A stretch of 64,000 bases of DNA from Labilithrix luteola (GCF_001263205.1 NZ_CP012333.1:7090001-7154000), one strand, 5' to 3'. Shown: positions 36,043 through 45,351, numbered from the stretch's first letter. Translations and numbers: made by a program. Notes: generated from the sequence alone by a model not told the origin.

Positions 36043-37287
36043 ATGGATGAAGATCGCCTCCACTTCCATCTCCAGTCCCGGCCGCGGCGATTCTGGCCGG
36101 TCGCCATCATCGCCATGGGAACGGCTGCTGTCGTGCTCGCCTCGGCGTGCGCCGAGGAGCCTCCGTTCGTCATCGCAACCAACGGTGCCGACGCAGCGCC
36201 GCCCGCCACATTCACGGATCCCCCTCGAGATGAGGACGCTGCGGGCGGTGAACAACCGCTAACGAACTACTGCCCCTCGAACAAGTGTCCTGTCGGACGG
36301 ACGACCTGCCCGACATCGCGCTTTCGGTGCGATGTGGACTTGATGACCGACAGGAACAACTGCGGAGCGTGCGGCGCACGGTGTCCGTCTGCCACGAACA
36401 GCGAAACCTTCGAATGTGTCGAGGGGCGCTGCGTCATGCAGTGTGAGACTCAGCGTCCGATGTTCGACTGCGACGGGATCCCGGACAATGGCTGTGAGAT
36501 CATGGCCAATACCAATGACCACTGCGGGGCATGCGGGGTCAAGTGTTTGGACCCGGCCAAGCAATGCGTGACGCGAGACTTCACGGGGGCCGACGTCGGA
36601 TGCGGCTGTCGCGGTGCGGATCTGGACTGCCGTGGCTGGTGCGTGGATGGCAGGAACGACGACTACAATTGCGGCGCCTGCGATAACGCTTGTGATCCGA
36701 CGGGCGACGGAGCCGTCCTGTACGCGAATACGCGCTATGGATGTTCGGATTCCGAGTGCGGACACCTGAAGTGCGTCAATTACTGGGGCAACTGTGACGG
36801 GGATACCCCCAATGGGTGCGAGACCAGCCTTCTAACCACCAGCAACTGCGGCCAGTGCGGAAACTCGTGTGCGCCTGGGCAGGAGTGCCGAATCAATAGC
36901 CAAAACATGCAGCCCCAGTGCATGTGCCCCGAGGGAAAGTCCTTCTGCCCGGCCTGGTGCGATGGCGATACCTGCTATGGCCAGTGCTTCGATCTCACCA
37001 CCGATCGGTACAATTGCGGAGCCTGCGGGTCCGCGTGTCCCGGCGCCAATTCGTTCGGCAGTAACGGCATTTGCAGGTACGGCAAGTGCGTCCAGCAGTG
37101 CATCCAAGGACAGGCGGATTGCAACGGGAACCCCTCGGACGGGTGCGAGGTGAACACGGACAACGATCCCATGAACTGTGGTGAATGCGGAAGAGTCTGC
37201 AACGCGGTCGCGGGTCAGGCGTGTGTCGGGGGCAGGTGTGTCGTCGAGCCTTGTGGCGATAGCGCAGATGCTGGAGGCCCGAAGTGA
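36043..37287 (+). CDS. Cys-rich lipoprotein with six NCGACG-type repeats
   Basis: 414 residues. A Pro/Arg-rich lead precedes a signal helix and lipobox LASAC. The body holds six repeats centred on N/H-C-G-x-C-x-x-x-C (NNCGACGARC, DHCGACGVKC, YNCGACDNAC, SNCGQCGNSC, YNCGACGSAC, MNCGECGRVC), about 50-70 residues apart. Repeats with D-x-C-E/N-G linkers are typical of large secreted myxobacterial proteins, presumably disulfide-bonded. The ATG at 36043 is chosen because it opens the signal; earlier ATGs give no signal. It overlaps the next gene by 4 nt. Confidence 0.85.
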   Translation: MDEDRLHFHLQSRPRRFWPVAIIAMGTAAVVLASACAEEPPFVIATNGADAAPPATFTDPPRDEDAAGGEQPLTNYCPSNKCPVGRTTCPTSRFRCDVDLMTDRNNCGACGARCPSATNSETFECVEGRCVMQCETQRPMFDCDGIPDNGCEIMANTNDHCGACGVKCLDPAKQCVTRDFTGADVGCGCRGADLDCRGWCVDGRNDDYNCGACDNACDPTGDGAVLYANTRYGCSDSECGHLKCVNYWGNCDGDTPNGCETSLLTTSNCGQCGNSCAPGQECRINSQNMQPQCMCPEGKSFCPAWCDGDTCYGQCFDLTTDRYNCGACGSACPGANSFGSNGICRYGKCVQQCIQGQADCNGNPSDGCEVNTDNDPMNCGECGRVCNAVAGQACVGGRCVVEPCGDSADAGGPK

Positions 37288-38513
37288 AGACGCGCTGGCT
37301 GATCTACCTGGTCTACCTCTCCGGCATCGTCACGGCTTGCGCAACGACGGGGCCCACCGGCGATGCTGACGACCCTGCCACGCAGCCGCTTGGAAGCCCG
37401 GATGCGGGGACGGTGGCGGACGGTGGGCTCGATGCTCTTGCGAGCGAGAGCGGTACGGCACCGTGTGACGACTGTGAGTATTTCCCGGAGACGTGCGCGC
37501 CGGACGTGTTCTGCCCGAACGGCCCGTTCGAGCCGGAGCAATCCGACGGTGGCCTCGATTCCCGGACTTCGATCAGCGTCATTCGCGGTCGCTCGAAGAC
37601 GGACGTATGGGCTGCGGGCCCGGGGGGCGCACTTGCGCACTTCGACGGGACCACTTGGGTCACCGTGAACCTCGGCATTCAGGAAACGATACGGGGGCTC
37701 TGGCTTCGCGATTCCTCGGAGGTCTCGCTGGCGGGGTTGAGCCGTCTCTACGCCCGCGGGGGCGCGCTCCCCGACGGAGGCGTGAGAACTCCAGACGGGG
37801 CGTGGGCCTTCTACGCCCCATCCTATGTCGACGACCAGGTCCCGACCGCGATGGATCGGCTCTCGACCGCGTGGGCAGCTCCGGGCGCCGAGTGGCTTTG
37901 GTGCGGCGCGCTCGGAAGTGGCGTCGGAGATTCGTTCGAACAGGGCGGTGGTCTCTGGCGTCTTCGCCAATCCCCGTCCGCGCCCTTCGAGAGTGCATCC
38001 GGCATTTCGAAGACGAACTGTGGTGTGGCCGGATGCGCGAACGTGTCCAGCATTCATGGCTGGTCGACGAACGATCTTTGGGCCGTGGGCCCGTCGGGAG
38101 CGACCGTGCTCATTTCGGACGCCCAGGGCGCGGCGCCGAGCGCCAAGGGATACAACAGCCAGACGTTGAACGCGCTCAGCGGGGTCTGGGCGGCTTCGGC
38201 GACGGACGCCTGGTCCGTGGGCGCGGTCGGGACGATTCGTCACTACACGGGAGATCCCATGCTCTGGGATATCGTTCCGGATATTCCGACGAACGTTAAT
38301 CTCAACGCTGTGTGGGGGAGCTCTCCAATGGATGTCTGGGCCGTCGGGGATAGCGGCGTCGTTCTTCACTTCGATGGCGCGAGTTGGTCTCGCGTGAAGA
38401 TCGCTGGGCTCGGCCGGCTCCGTCCCCAACTCACGACCGTTTGGGTCGCCGAGCCGGGTCACGTCTGGATTGGTGGTCAAGGGGTGATCCTTTCGCTCGG
38501 AGGACGATCATGA
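37284..38513 (+). CDS. Lipoprotein with WGxSxxDVWAVG beta-propeller-like repeats
   Basis: 409 residues. Lipobox IVTAC, then an Asp/Ala/Gly-rich linker. At least four repeats of about 45-55 residues contain D-V/L-W-A-V/A-G followed by G-x-x-x-H-F-D-G (RSKTDVWAAGPGGALAHFDG, WGSSPMDVWAVGDSGVVLHF), typical of beta-propeller blades in secreted myxobacterial proteins. The GTG start overlaps the previous stop by 4 nt and its stop overlaps the next ATG by 4 nt. Likely a surface adhesion or binding scaffold. Confidence 0.85.
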   Translation: MKTRWLIYLVYLSGIVTACATTGPTGDADDPATQPLGSPDAGTVADGGLDALASESGTAPCDDCEYFPETCAPDVFCPNGPFEPEQSDGGLDSRTSISVIRGRSKTDVWAAGPGGALAHFDGTTWVTVNLGIQETIRGLWLRDSSEVSLAGLSRLYARGGALPDGGVRTPDGAWAFYAPSYVDDQVPTAMDRLSTAWAAPGAEWLWCGALGSGVGDSFEQGGGLWRLRQSPSAPFESASGISKTNCGVAGCANVSSIHGWSTNDLWAVGPSGATVLISDAQGAAPSAKGYNSQTLNALSGVWAASATDAWSVGAVGTIRHYTGDPMLWDIVPDIPTNVNLNAVWGSSPMDVWAVGDSGVVLHFDGASWSRVKIAGLGRLRPQLTTVWVAEPGHVWIGGQGVILSLGGRS

Positions 38514-39802
38514 GGAGCTCACTCCTCGTTGCATGTGGATCGGTCGCGCTTGCGGTGACAGCGCTCATGGCCTGCGCGGCTTCGGAGGACCCCGCGCAGC
38601 CGGAGCCGATCCCGACGCCGCCGGTCGTGGACGGTGCAGTTCCTGCGCCGGACTCCGATGCCGGGAAGCCGGACGCCTCGGACGCCTCTGTCGAAGGGTC
38701 TGCGTGCAGCAACGCAGGCTGGTGCACCACCGTTCTGCCCGATGTCGACCTTCTGATGAAGGACATCTGGGCCTTTCCAAGTCGCGCCATCGCCGTGGCG
38801 GAGAGTCCGACGCTCGGCGTCAAGGCCCTGGAGTGGACCGACGCGGAAGCCCGCTGGCGTTACATCGACGATGGTACCCAGAACGACTCGGGGCTCGGCC
38901 GCTTCGTAGGCAAGCTCTGGATGCCGAACGAGAATGAAGTTTATTACGGTGTATCGCCTGGATACATCTACCACGGCACGCGAACCGCGGAGCAGACGTG
39001 GTCGTGGACACGCGATCGCCTCGCCAACAGTAGCGGAGTCGATCTCTACGACGGAAATCCAGAGTATTGGAGGAGAGAGGGGGCGTCGCCTACGCCCTCC
39101 CTCGGGGTCTGGGGGACGAGCGGCGACGACGTCTACGCGTGGTTCAAGGACACGATCTATCACCGGACGCGCGTTGACGGTGCGCCACCGGAATGGATTG
39201 TAGAATACGAGGCGCTCGACTCCGATGCTCCTGGACGGGAGCAGCTCTTCTTCTTCGGTGCGGCTGGAACGAGTGCGGACGACGTTTGGTTCTCTGGGGC
39301 ACGATCCCGAAACGAAGCAGGCTGCGCGCTTCTCGTACGCAAGCACGCGGGCGTTTATCAAAGAGTCGCGGACGGCACCGTCGAGGACTACGCGCCCTGC
39401 GCGGCGCGCCGCGGAACGGAGCTGATTGGCGGAGCCGAGGGGTGGCTGACCGACATCCAGACGCTCGGGCCCGGCGACTTCGTGGCTCTCAAAGGAGCTC
39501 GCGACGTCGTGAGGATAAAGGTCGAAGGCGAGGCCTATTCCGTCACCGCAACCCCCGTCCCAACGACCGTTTCCACGAAGGAATTGAATTCGCTGACGGC
39601 GCTTGCCGGCAACCTCTGGCTCGGCGGGGCTGGGCTCGTCGTTCGAGGGACGAGCGCCTCGGGGGACGGCGCTTTCGAGCTATCCCCGATCTGGCCGAAC
39701 GGCACTCCGATAACGACGGCCATCTGGCAAGTGCGGGGGGCGTCCAACACCAACCTCTGGGCGATCGGGCTTCGTAATGCGCTCCATAAGACGACTCCTT
39801 GA
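38510..39802 (+). CDS. Surface lipoprotein related to the preceding propeller-like protein
   Basis: 430 residues from the ATG at 38510 (MRSSLLVACGSVALAVTALM), lipobox LMAC, and a Pro/Asp/Ala-rich linker. Blade-like segments are weaker than in the preceding protein but recognisable (VWGTSGDDVYAWFKDTIYHR, AAGTSADDVWFSGARSRNEA, VRGASNTNLWAIGLRNALHK). It probably arose by duplication of the neighbour and has diverged. It is coupled by ATGA at its start, while the next gene begins 26 nt before its stop. Confidence 0.82.
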   Translation: MRSSLLVACGSVALAVTALMACAASEDPAQPEPIPTPPVVDGAVPAPDSDAGKPDASDASVEGSACSNAGWCTTVLPDVDLLMKDIWAFPSRAIAVAESPTLGVKALEWTDAEARWRYIDDGTQNDSGLGRFVGKLWMPNENEVYYGVSPGYIYHGTRTAEQTWSWTRDRLANSSGVDLYDGNPEYWRREGASPTPSLGVWGTSGDDVYAWFKDTIYHRTRVDGAPPEWIVEYEALDSDAPGREQLFFFGAAGTSADDVWFSGARSRNEAGCALLVRKHAGVYQRVADGTVEDYAPCAARRGTELIGGAEGWLTDIQTLGPGDFVALKGARDVVRIKVEGEAYSVTATPVPTTVSTKELNSLTALAGNLWLGGAGLVVRGTSASGDGAFELSPIWPNGTPITTAIWQVRGASNTNLWAIGLRNALHKTTP

Positions 39803-41159
39803 CCGAAATTCTTCCTTCGCCTTGGCCGTCACGATCAGCGTGGCGACCGTCGCGGCGGTCGCGAGCTGTGCGAGCGACGACGAAGGCAGGATGGTCACGA
39901 CGGACGATGCAGGGGCGGACGGGACCGGCCCCAACCATGACGGCGCAGCGCCCGAGGACGGGGGCGCTGACGCTTCGTCGCTCACCGACGGCTCATCGCC
40001 GGGTGACGCTGCACCCTTCGATGGAGGGCCACGCTCGGTCCTCTGCGTATCTCCCCCATGCGCTGTCTCGCTCGTGCGGGCACTGGGGGCGGGAGATGCC
40101 GACCTTAGCGAAGCCTACTGCGCGCGGCTCGACGATGGCACGGTGGCGTGCTGGGGTGCGAACAACGCGGGACAGCTCGGTCGCGGTCGCGATGAAGCCG
40201 ACAGCGCGATGGCTCAGCGGGTCAGCACTCTGTCCGATGTCGCCCGGCTGGATCACACGTGCGCGGTCGACAAGAGTGGCGGCGTTTCGTGTTGGGGGAC
40301 GGGACCGTTTCTCGCGAACGACGGTTACGTGACGACCGAGCGTACGCCCGTGAAGCTCCCTCTGGCGGCTGTGAAGGCCGTCGCCATTGGGGTCGATGTC
40401 GGGTGCGCATCGACCGACGACAATGTCCTTTGTTGGGGGAGCAACACGAACGGTCAGCTTGCTCCCTTCACCTTGGCGTCGCCGGCGGCCGTGCTCCTGC
40501 CGCGGCAGGTGGCCGTTCTCGCCGGCACGCCGATCCGCGATCTACGCGTAGGTAAGGCGGCCTTCGCTCTCCGTGAGGATGGTGTGACGGTGAGCTGGGG
40601 GGCAAGCCCTCCGCTCGGACGTATTTCCTCGCTCCGTCCCGATCCGAATCCCCTGCCGATCCAGCTCAAAGGCATTGCCTCGATGGATCTGACGAGTGAC
40701 AACGCGTGCGCGACCGTTGGCGGCATTGGCTACTGCTGGGGGCGCATGCAGGCTTCCCCGCCGTTCGATCGGCTCGTTCCGGAGCCGGTGGCGACGCCTG
40801 AACCCATCGTTCAAATCGCGACGGCCCGGAGCGTGACGCACGTGTCGGGAACGGGGGCCGACGACGAGTTCGTGCAGCCGCAGCGTTGGTGCGCCGTCGG
40901 AGCATCGGGCGATGTGTACTGCTGGGGATACAACGCAGGCGGCCAGGCGGGCGACGGTACGAAGAATCACGCGTACGAGGCCGTGAAGGTTCAGGGCCTC
41001 CCCGAGAAGGCGGTCGAAGTGAGCGCCTTCCCCGATTCGACGTGTGCGCTATTGACGAATGGTAAAGTCTATTGTTGGGGAACCAACTATTATGGACAGC
41101 TCGGTAACGGAAAAATGCGCGAGCCGAGCCTGGTGCCGCAGGAAGTGGTGATTCGATGA
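39777..41159 (+). CDS. RCC1-repeat lipoprotein
   Basis: 460 residues. Lipobox VASC, acidic linker, then RCC1-type blades of about 50 residues each carrying C-A-x-x-x-x-G-x-V-x-C-W-G (RLDDGTVACWGANNAGQLGR, GDVYCWGYNAGGQAGDG, GKVYCWGTNYYGQLGNG). About six or seven blades should close a propeller. Unlike eukaryotic RCC1, bacterial secreted forms have two Cys per blade, as seen here. It overlaps the preceding gene by 26 nt and the next by 4 nt. Confidence 0.88.
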   Translation: MRSIRRLLDRNSSFALAVTISVATVAAVASCASDDEGRMVTTDDAGADGTGPNHDGAAPEDGGADASSLTDGSSPGDAAPFDGGPRSVLCVSPPCAVSLVRALGAGDADLSEAYCARLDDGTVACWGANNAGQLGRGRDEADSAMAQRVSTLSDVARLDHTCAVDKSGGVSCWGTGPFLANDGYVTTERTPVKLPLAAVKAVAIGVDVGCASTDDNVLCWGSNTNGQLAPFTLASPAAVLLPRQVAVLAGTPIRDLRVGKAAFALREDGVTVSWGASPPLGRISSLRPDPNPLPIQLKGIASMDLTSDNACATVGGIGYCWGRMQASPPFDRLVPEPVATPEPIVQIATARSVTHVSGTGADDEFVQPQRWCAVGASGDVYCWGYNAGGQAGDGTKNHAYEAVKVQGLPEKAVEVSAFPDSTCALLTNGKVYCWGTNYYGQLGNGKMREPSLVPQEVVIR

Positions 41160-42925
41160 ACCGCCTGCGATTGTCGAATCGTGTGGTCGCCGGCGTCGTG
41201 GGTGCCGCACTCGCGGCGGCGTGCATCGGCGCGTGCACGGGAGACAAACCCGGGTTCGCAACGGACCCACCCCGTTTCGAGGACGCGTCAGTCGACTCTC
41301 CAAACTGTCCGCATCAGTGCTCGATCGACGGCCGGTCGGTGATCGAAACTTGCACGGGCAGCGTGATTGAAGAGTGTCGACCTGGCCTCGCGTGCGGTGC
41401 CGGAGCATGCATGGAACCATGCGCGGCCGCGGCGGCAGACCGAAGCTCGAACGGCTGCGAATTCTATTTTCAGTCGCCGAGCTACAGCCAGGCTCTACCT
41501 CCGCTCTGTTATGCATCCTTCCTCGTCAACACATCGCGAGAGCCGCTCGAGTTTTCGCTCGAGCTCGACGGCAAGCTGCTCGACGTGTCGAAGGCGATGT
41601 TCCGGACGGATCCGGGGAGTGAGGATTTGCTCCAGCACACTGGGCCGATTGCGCCCGGTGAGAGCGTGATTCTCTTCCTCTCGGATGCGGCCCCGACGGT
41701 GCCTCGGGCGCGCAATTCCGTGAATTGTCCGTCCGGCGTGGTCCCCGGTGCGCTTCTCGATAAGGTTGCGAGCGGGACCGCCATCGGGTCGTCGTTCCGA
41801 TTGAAAACGAACGTACCGGTGTCCCTTGCCGCCATCTATCCGTTCGGTGGAGCTCGGAGCTACGTCCCCTCGGCCACGCTCCTGTTGCCGGTCCCGTCGT
41901 GGTCCAAAGAGAACATCATCATCAATGGCTGGGAAGCGTGGGACAACGGCGCGCCCGGTGCGCAGATCGTCGCCTCGGAGGATGATACCGAGGTGACGAT
42001 CGTGCCGACGCGGGACATCCAGAACGGCGTCGGCGTCAAGGGGGGCGGGGCAGGACGGCCTTCCAAATATCGACTCAACAAGGGCCAATTCCTGCAGTTC
42101 GTCCAAGACGAAGAGCTCTCCGGGAGCATCGTCTCATCGACCAAGCCGACGGCGGTCTTTGGGGGGCACGGTTGTGCGAACGTCCCTACGCTCGCGGCAG
42201 CCTGCGATACGTTGGGTCAACAAATTCCTCCCTTCGAGCAATGGGGATCCGAGTACGTCGGCGTCGGCTACCGCCCGCGTCTTGGTAACGAGCACGAGAT
42301 CATGCCGTATCGGATCGTCGCGGCGCGTGACGGCACCGTGCTCGACTACGATCCCGCGATCCCCGCTGGCGCGCCGACCACGATGAAAGCCGGGGAGGTC
42401 GCGACGTTCTACGCGGGGACCGGCGACGCGTTCGTCGTTCGCACGCAAGACGTCGAGCATCCGATCTACGTCGCGGCCTACATGACCGGTGCTGCGGGCG
42501 GCGGTGTCGCGCAGCCGATGGCAAGTCGCGGCGATCCGGAATTCGTGAACGTCATTCCGGCGAAGCAGTACATGAACTCCTACAGCTTTTACGCCGATCC
42601 GACGTACGCCGACACCTCGCTCGTCGTCGTGCGAGCGAAGTCCGGCGCGGACTTCAAGGATGTCTGGCTCGAGTGCGCAGGCAATCTCTCCGGCTGGACG
42701 CCTATCGGGCAGCGAGGCGAGTACGAGTTCATGCGGGTCGATCTCGCGCGCAGGGACGGACAGGGACAAGTGGTAGGCACGTGCCGAAACGGCCTCCAGC
42801 GCATGAAGAGCGAGGGCCCTTTCACCGCGACGTTGTGGGGTTGGGATGTCTTCGCCAGCTACGCCTATCCAGGAGGGATGGCGCAGCGGAAGCTCGTGGA
42901 AACGCCTCTCGCGCCGGTCAATTGA
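41156..42925 (+). CDS. IgGFc-binding-like surface lipoprotein
   Basis: 589 residues. Export signal with Cys at AAACIGAC, then a Cys-rich stretch (CPHQCSIDGRSVIETCTGSV). A large domain matching the N-terminal region of IgGFc-binding proteins follows (FYFQSPSYSQALP, PVSLAAIYPFGGARSYVPSA, LNKGQFLQFVQDEELSGSIV, KPTAVFGGHGC, VAAYMTG). In bacteria this domain is thought to mediate surface binding; the partner is unknown. It is the last gene of the coupled operon; a dispersed repeat copy follows 43 bp after its stop. Confidence 0.87.
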   Translation: MNRLRLSNRVVAGVVGAALAAACIGACTGDKPGFATDPPRFEDASVDSPNCPHQCSIDGRSVIETCTGSVIEECRPGLACGAGACMEPCAAAAADRSSNGCEFYFQSPSYSQALPPLCYASFLVNTSREPLEFSLELDGKLLDVSKAMFRTDPGSEDLLQHTGPIAPGESVILFLSDAAPTVPRARNSVNCPSGVVPGALLDKVASGTAIGSSFRLKTNVPVSLAAIYPFGGARSYVPSATLLLPVPSWSKENIIINGWEAWDNGAPGAQIVASEDDTEVTIVPTRDIQNGVGVKGGGAGRPSKYRLNKGQFLQFVQDEELSGSIVSSTKPTAVFGGHGCANVPTLAAACDTLGQQIPPFEQWGSEYVGVGYRPRLGNEHEIMPYRIVAARDGTVLDYDPAIPAGAPTTMKAGEVATFYAGTGDAFVVRTQDVEHPIYVAAYMTGAAGGGVAQPMASRGDPEFVNVIPAKQYMNSYSFYADPTYADTSLVVVRAKSGADFKDVWLECAGNLSGWTPIGQRGEYEFMRVDLARRDGQGQVVGTCRNGLQRMKSEGPFTATLWGWDVFASYAYPGGMAQRKLVETPLAPVN

Positions 42926-42968
42926 CGAAAGCGAGCTCGGGCCGCCCGAGCTTGCGCAGGCGCCCCGT

Positions 42969-43029
42969 GGTGGTGGATGGCGCCGCAGATCGAGGGACGG
43001 ACCGCGTCAACGTACCGTAGATGGCCAAG
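42969..43029 (+). repeat. Dispersed intergenic repeat, copy B
   Basis: Starts GGTGGTGGATGGCGCCGCAG and ends TAGATGGCCAAGC. It shares first and last blocks with copy A and copy C. It lies between the end of the surface operon and the dihydrofolate-reductase-like gene. Confidence 0.65.
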
Positions 43030-43059
43030 CGTGGGTGAGGGCCTGTAGAATCCCGCGCC

Positions 43060-43610
43060 ATGGGCCTCCTCACCTTCGGTCTCAACGTGACTTTGGACGG
43101 GTGCATCGACCACACCCAGGGCATCGTGGACGACGAGCTGCACGACTATTGGACGCAGCTCATGGATCAGAGCGGGGCGATGCTCTTCGGGCGCAACACC
43201 TACGAGCTGATGGAGGGAGCCTGGCCCGCGATAGCGCGCGACGAGAAGGCGCCGCGGGCGATGCGCGAGTGGGCACAGAAGCTCGAGGAGAAGGCGAAGT
43301 ACGTCGTGTCGGGCTCGCGGAGCGACTTTCCGTGGCAGAACACGATCAGGGTGGAGGGGGAGCTTCGCGAGGCCATCTCGGCGCTGAAAGCGAATAACCG
43401 GGGGTCCTCGTCGGAGCGCCCAAGCTCTCGGCTGCGCTCGAGGAGTGGGGGCTCATCGACGAGTACCGCATCGTCGTTCATCCCGTCATCAGTGGCCGCG
43501 GGCCGACGTTGTTTCATGGCCTGTCGAGTCGGCGTGAGCTCGAGCTCCTATCGACGCAGCGGTTCAAGTCCGGCGTGCAGGCGCTCCACTTCCGTCGCAA
43601 AGCGGGATGA
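43060..43610 (+). pseudogene. RibD C-terminal/dihydrofolate-reductase family protein, one frameshift
   Basis: The first 113 codons give the family pattern (GLNVTLDGCIDHTQGIVDDE, AMLFGRNTYELMEGAWP). After a G5 run near 43402 the pattern continues in another frame (VLVGAPKLSAALEEWGLIDE, YRIVVHPVISGRGPTLFHGL) to a stop at 43610. Adjusting one base restores a normal-length protein of about 183 residues. These enzymes reduce pterin- or flavin-like substrates with NADPH; the substrate here is unknown. It is a true frameshift or a homopolymer error. Confidence 0.85.
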
Positions 43611-43675
43611 GCGTGGAGCGTCGGATCTTCGGCGTAGCTGAGCGCACGACACTCTGATGCTAGGGTGACGCCATC

Positions 43676-44038
43676 GTGAGTGGCGTCATCGTGCAGATCT
43701 TCGGCACCAAGAAATGTCCGGACACGCGCAAGGCCGAGCGCTGGTTCAAAGAGCGCGGCATCCGCGTGCAGAGCGTTGACCTCGGCGAGAAGGGGCTTTC
43801 TCCTGGCGAGCTGAGGAGCGTCGCGGCGCGTGTCGGCGGCATCGAGGTGCTGATCGATCGCGCGAGCAAGCGCTATGTCGACAAGGGCCTCAAATACGCG
43901 GCTCCAACCGGCGCGCGCATCGAGGCCCTCTTGCTCGACGATCCGCTGCTGCTCAAGACGCCGATCGTGCGCCGCGGCTCCGACGCAACGCTCGGATTCT
44001 GTCCCGACACTTGGGAGACCTGGCGGCAGAAGAGCTGA
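43676..44038 (+). CDS. ArsC/Spx-family protein
   Basis: 120 residues, thioredoxin-fold arsenate-reductase family. The single active-site Cys (C14) is in KKCPDTRKAERWFKERG, and the conserved Arg-containing segment near the C-terminus reads KTPIVRRGSDATLGF. The absence of neighbouring ars genes makes arsenate reduction unproven; many short members have unknown reductase or regulatory roles. The GTG at 43676 opens directly into the first strand. A 27-bp hairpin repeat follows 8 bp after the stop. Confidence 0.88.
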   Translation: MSGVIVQIFGTKKCPDTRKAERWFKERGIRVQSVDLGEKGLSPGELRSVAARVGGIEVLIDRASKRYVDKGLKYAAPTGARIEALLLDDPLLLKTPIVRRGSDATLGFCPDTWETWRQKS

Positions 44039-44045
44039 GCTACGC

Positions 44046-44072
44046 GACCGACGACTCCGTCGAGAACCGACC
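44046..44072 (+). repeat. 27-bp hairpin-forming repeat downstream of the ArsC-like gene
   Basis: Begins GACCGACGACTCCGTCGAGA; CGACG and CGTCG can pair around ACTC. One mismatch separates it from 53272-53298, which also lies just after a stop codon. It may act as a weak 3' end structure. Confidence 0.55.
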
Positions 44073-44112
44073 CGTGCTCGAGCCCCGTCCTCGTGCGCGC
44101 CTCGAACGACGT

Positions 44113-44577
44113 TCAGTCGCTACCGGCGTCGCAGAAGGATGCCGCGCGGAGCTTGTCGTCGTCGTCTGGGCTGCATGGGCTCCAGCCCAGTCGATTGGCT
44201 ACTACCCAATCGGGGACCTCGATGAGTCTGCCGTCGCTGGCCGACTTGTAACAGCCGGAATGAAGCCCGCCGCCGCCCACGTCGGACTCGAAACAGAGAA
44301 GCGCCGGCTCCTTGCAGTTCACGACTGGGTCGAGTTGTCCTCCTTGGGCGGCCTTACAACCGGCCGGACATTGACCGAAGATGGCGTCCGGGCCGGTCTG
44401 GGCGCCGATCTCCGGATATGGATAAAGGCACCGTGACGAGGCTTCCTCCGCAGTGCCGGCGTCGCCACGGGTAGCGGCGTCATCGCGTGCCTGATCGCCG
44501 CACGCTGTCAGCACCCCCTGCAGCAAGACGACGGTTGCTACCGACCAACGAGATAGCTTGGATGCAAGGGCGTTCAC
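44113..44577 (-). CDS. Small Cys-containing lipoprotein
   Basis: 154 residues. Lipobox VLTAC at about 22-26, Asp/Ala-rich linker, then a compact domain with eight Cys (CLYPYPEIG, FGQCPAGCKAAQ, NCKEPALLCFESD, SGCYKSA, SPCSPDDDD, SFCDAG), probably disulfide-bonded. No family recognised. Its start lies 7 bp from a threefold 34-bp tandem repeat, which therefore occupies its promoter region. Confidence 0.78.
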   Translation of the reverse strand: MNALASKLSRWSVATVVLLQGVLTACGDQARDDAATRGDAGTAEEASSRCLYPYPEIGAQTGPDAIFGQCPAGCKAAQGGQLDPVVNCKEPALLCFESDVGGGGLHSGCYKSASDGRLIEVPDWVVANRLGWSPCSPDDDDKLRAASFCDAGSD

Positions 44578-44584
44578 GCTGCGT

Positions 44585-44686
44585 GGGATTCTACGAAAAG
44601 CGCGTCCATGAGCTACGCGGGATTCTACGAAAAGCGCGTCCGTGAGCTACGCGGGATTCTACGAAAAGCGCGTCCATGAGCTACGC
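44585..44686 (+). repeat. 34-bp tandem repeat, three copies
   Basis: Units at 44585-44618, 44619-44652 and 44653-44686, beginning GGGATTCTACGAAAAGCGCG; the middle copy differs by one base (CCGTG for CCATG). There are no spacers, so it is not a CRISPR array. It sits between divergent lipoprotein genes and may hold repeated regulator sites. Confidence 0.92.
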
Positions 44687-44756
44687 GGGAACGGGGAGAA
44701 GCCGCAAGGAGAGTGCGTCCTTGCTTGCCAGCTGATGGCTATGCCAACGTGCGCCA

Positions 44757-45167
44757 ATGGCTCGTTTGCTTGTTGCATCCGCTTTGCTTGCGTGCGTCCA
44801 ACTCGGTTGCGAGCACGACATGTCTGGAATCGTTACGGCCAAGCATGCCAAGGATTTCGATTGCGAGGCCCGAAGCGTTCGGACCGTGCATGTTCGACAT
44901 GATCGCTGGAAGGCAAGCGGATGTGGCTCCGAAGCGATGTACTACTGTTACGTCGACCGGAGAACGTCGACAGACCGATGCGCGCGTTCCGACGCAGCCG
45001 CGATTGCACGGCATTCGGCGCAATTTCGCTGTGACTCCGAGCAACTCGAGGCTCGACATCTTGGGGGCGAGTCGTGGGAGGTGCGCGGGTGCGGCCAGCA
45101 GGCAACGTACGCCTGCCGGTGGGAAGGTCAGGCTGAATTCAGCTGTCTCATGGAAGGCGACCGATGA
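44757..45167 (+). CDS. Small lipoprotein with duplicated Cys module
   Basis: 136 residues. Signal and lipobox VQLGC. Two copies of a roughly 31-residue module follow, each F-x-C...W-x-x-x/R-G-C-G-x-x-A-x-Y-x-C (FDCEARSVRTVHVRHDRWKA with SGCGSEAMYYC; FRCDSEQLEARHLGGESWEV with RGCGQQATYAC). Three Cys per module suggest paired disulfides. The function is unknown; similar short modules recur in myxobacterial secreted proteins. Confidence 0.78.
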   Translation: MARLLVASALLACVQLGCEHDMSGIVTAKHAKDFDCEARSVRTVHVRHDRWKASGCGSEAMYYCYVDRRTSTDRCARSDAAAIARHSAQFRCDSEQLEARHLGGESWEVRGCGQQATYACRWEGQAEFSCLMEGDR

Positions 45168-45351
45168 GCCACCGGTACCCGATGCGGATCGAGGATCTCG
45201 ATATTGACCGTCGCGTGGGACGAGAGCCGAGGCGATGAGCTCGACGCGTTGGTCTGTCGATGAAGCGGCATCCGCGCCTCTCAAGAATGCTATCTTTTAG
45301 CACGTGATCACGGCGCCCCCTCAGCGGTGATTGCACCAGGGAGGAGTTCCT

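Noticed and set aside
43676..44038. Arsenic resistance operon
   Set aside because: The ArsC-like gene has no arsR, arsB or acr3 neighbour; the family name alone does not support the function.
44585..44686. Possible CRISPR array
   Set aside because: The three 34-bp units are directly adjacent with no spacers and no cas genes nearby.
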